From Mycobacteriaceae bacterium (lineage in GTDB: Bacteria > Actinomycetota > Actinomycetes > Mycobacteriales > Mycobacteriaceae): a DNA stretch of 6,295 nt. How positions within the stretch are numbered: position 1 is the first letter of the stretch; each line of letters begins with the position of its first letter. Where the stretch lies: positions 1 to 6,295 of the forward strand of contig JAFAWC010000006.1 of NCBI GenBank assembly GCA_019242135.1, given 5' to 3'. The notes under the pieces were generated by a model, which saw only the letters and a program-made list of their open reading frames with translations, searched no databases and was not told the origin of the DNA. The translations under genes and the position numbers were made by a program. Of this stretch, positions 5,599-6,295 are shown piece after piece.

Positions 5599-6087
5599 CT
5601 AGTCCGGCGCCCCCGGGACCGGTGGCGCCTGGTGGGTGCGTTCGTATTCGGCGAGGATGTCGATACGGCGTTGATGGCGTTCGGCTTTCGACCACGGCGT
5701 GGACAGGAACGCATCGACGATGGCCAGCGCCTCCTCGAGGGTGTTCATCCGCGCGCCGATCCCGATCACCTGCGCATCGTTGTGCTCGCGGGCGAGCGAC
5801 GCGGTCTGGGTGTTCCAACCCAGCGCGCAGCGAATGCCGGGCACCTTGTTCGCGGCGATCTGCTCCCCGTTTCCCGATCCCCCGATCACGATGCCGAGGC
5901 TGCCCGGGTCGGTGAGCGTGCGTGAGGCGGCCGCGATGCAAAACGCCGGATAGTCGTCCTCGGCGTCATAGGTGAACGCGCCGCAGTCGACGGGCTCGTG
6001 ACCGGTTCGCTCGAGGTGGTCGATGATCGTGTTCTTGAGTTCGAATCCCGCGTGGTCAGAACCGAGGTAGACGCGCATGGCCGACAT
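5599..6087 (-). CDS. rpiB: Ribose-5-phosphate isomerase B
   Basis: This 162-residue cytoplasmic enzyme interconverts ribose 5-phosphate and ribulose 5-phosphate in the non-oxidative pentose phosphate pathway. Family residues are in place and in the same numbering as the M. tuberculosis enzyme as I recall it: Asp11 and His12 in GSDHAG, the anion-hole loop GGSGNGE at 69-75 with Glu75 as the probable catalytic base (actinobacterial type, where E. coli RpiB uses Cys), His102 in REHN, Arg113 in GARM, and Arg137 with His138 near the C-terminus. The ATG at 6087 gives MSAMRVYLG; an ATG at 6078 would remove three residues. Neither has a clear ribosome site, but the longer form matches the known N-terminus pattern. 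It leads the rpiB-nei pair and is divergent from the DUF4331-type gene. Confidence 0.95.
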   Translation of the reverse strand: MSAMRVYLGSDHAGFELKNTIIDHLERTGHEPVDCGAFTYDAEDDYPAFCIAAASRTLTDPGSLGIVIGGSGNGEQIAANKVPGIRCALGWNTQTASLAREHNDAQVIGIGARMNTLEEALAIVDAFLSTPWSKAERHQRRIDILAEYERTHQAPPVPGAPD

Positions 6088-6101
6088 TGTGTCAGGAGCG
6101 G

Positions 6102-6107
6102 TACGGT
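6102..6107 (+). promoter_or_regulatory. Possible -10 hexamer for the DUF4331-type gene
   Basis: TACGGT matches TANNNT in the 55-bp divergent gap. It would give a leader of about 29 nt before the ATG at 6143. No matching -35 is evident. Confidence 0.25.
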
Positions 6108-6142
6108 TTGGTCACCGGCAGCGCCCCCGAAAGCGATGAACG

Positions 6143-6295
6143 ATGTCCAACCATTTCACCGGCTTAAGCCTCGGCCCCCCGCTCGGAGACCAACGACTGG
6201 ATTTGTGCGACCTGTACGCGTTTCAGTCGCCGGTCAACCCGGACCGCACCGTGCTGATCCTCAACGCCAACCCGAACGCCGATGCGTTGCACCCC
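6143..6295 (+). CDS. DUF4331-type protein (N-terminal fragment)
   Basis: The first 51 codons are present and the gene continues past the right edge. The visible sequence starts MSNHFTGLSLG and contains DLCDLYAFQSPVNPDRTVLI followed by NANPNAD. This resembles the beginning of DUF4331 proteins, where a DxxDxYAF-like segment is followed by a short strand and N-x-NP. Function of that family is not established. No signal peptide is visible. The ATG at 6143 has only a weak purine stretch (GAAAG) upstream; a nearby ATG at 6136 is in a different frame. It is divergent from rpiB with a 55-bp gap. Confidence 0.75.
   Translation, partial: MSNHFTGLSLGPPLGDQRLDLCDLYAFQSPVNPDRTVLILNANPNADALHP

Noticed and set aside
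4604..5602. A 332-codon plus-strand open frame opposite nei
   Set aside because: nei has all catalytic and zinc residues on the minus strand. The plus-strand translation is low-information antisense sequence.

Overview
The window looks like a core chromosomal segment of a high-GC mycobacterium, probably a fast-growing Mycolicibacterium-type species. The evidence is the two-subunit ClpP (ClpP1 and ClpP2) with mycobacterial propeptide sites, GTG starts, a leaderless-type promoter, and proteins that follow M. tuberculosis Rv2457c to Rv2465c closely as I remember them. No mobile element, CRISPR array, phage gene or new defence-type system is visible. It is an ordinary housekeeping region with a few regulatory and low-complexity details worth a look.

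Left part (minus strand, 1-3091): protein quality control. Reading along the minus strand, the order is trigger factor (tig), clpP1, clpP2 and then the start of clpX, which runs off the left edge. clpP1 and clpP2 overlap by an ATGA and must be translated together. A sequence matching the actinobacterial ClgR operator consensus overlaps the tig stop codon and lies about 60 bp upstream of the predicted clpP1 transcription start. Together these genes encode a ribosome-bound chaperone, the ClpP1P2 peptidase and its unfoldase. The 242-bp gap between clpP2 and clpX holds an imperfect hairpin and no gene.

Middle part (3092-4785): two divergent tRNA genes, tRNA-Pro(TGG) on the minus strand and tRNA-Gly(TCC) on the plus strand. 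tRNA-Pro sits only 31 nt upstream of tig. Next come a minus-strand gene for a small secreted Cys-containing protein of unknown function and a divergent plus-strand gene for a membrane-anchored protein with a Gly/aromatic-rich tail (probably DUF1542 type).

Right part (4786-6295): rpiB and a Nei/Fpg-family DNA glycosylase form a tight minus-strand pair with a 2-nt gap. The glycosylase ends 4 nt from the end of the convergent membrane-protein gene. Divergent from rpiB, a plus-strand gene for a DUF4331-type protein begins and runs off the right edge.
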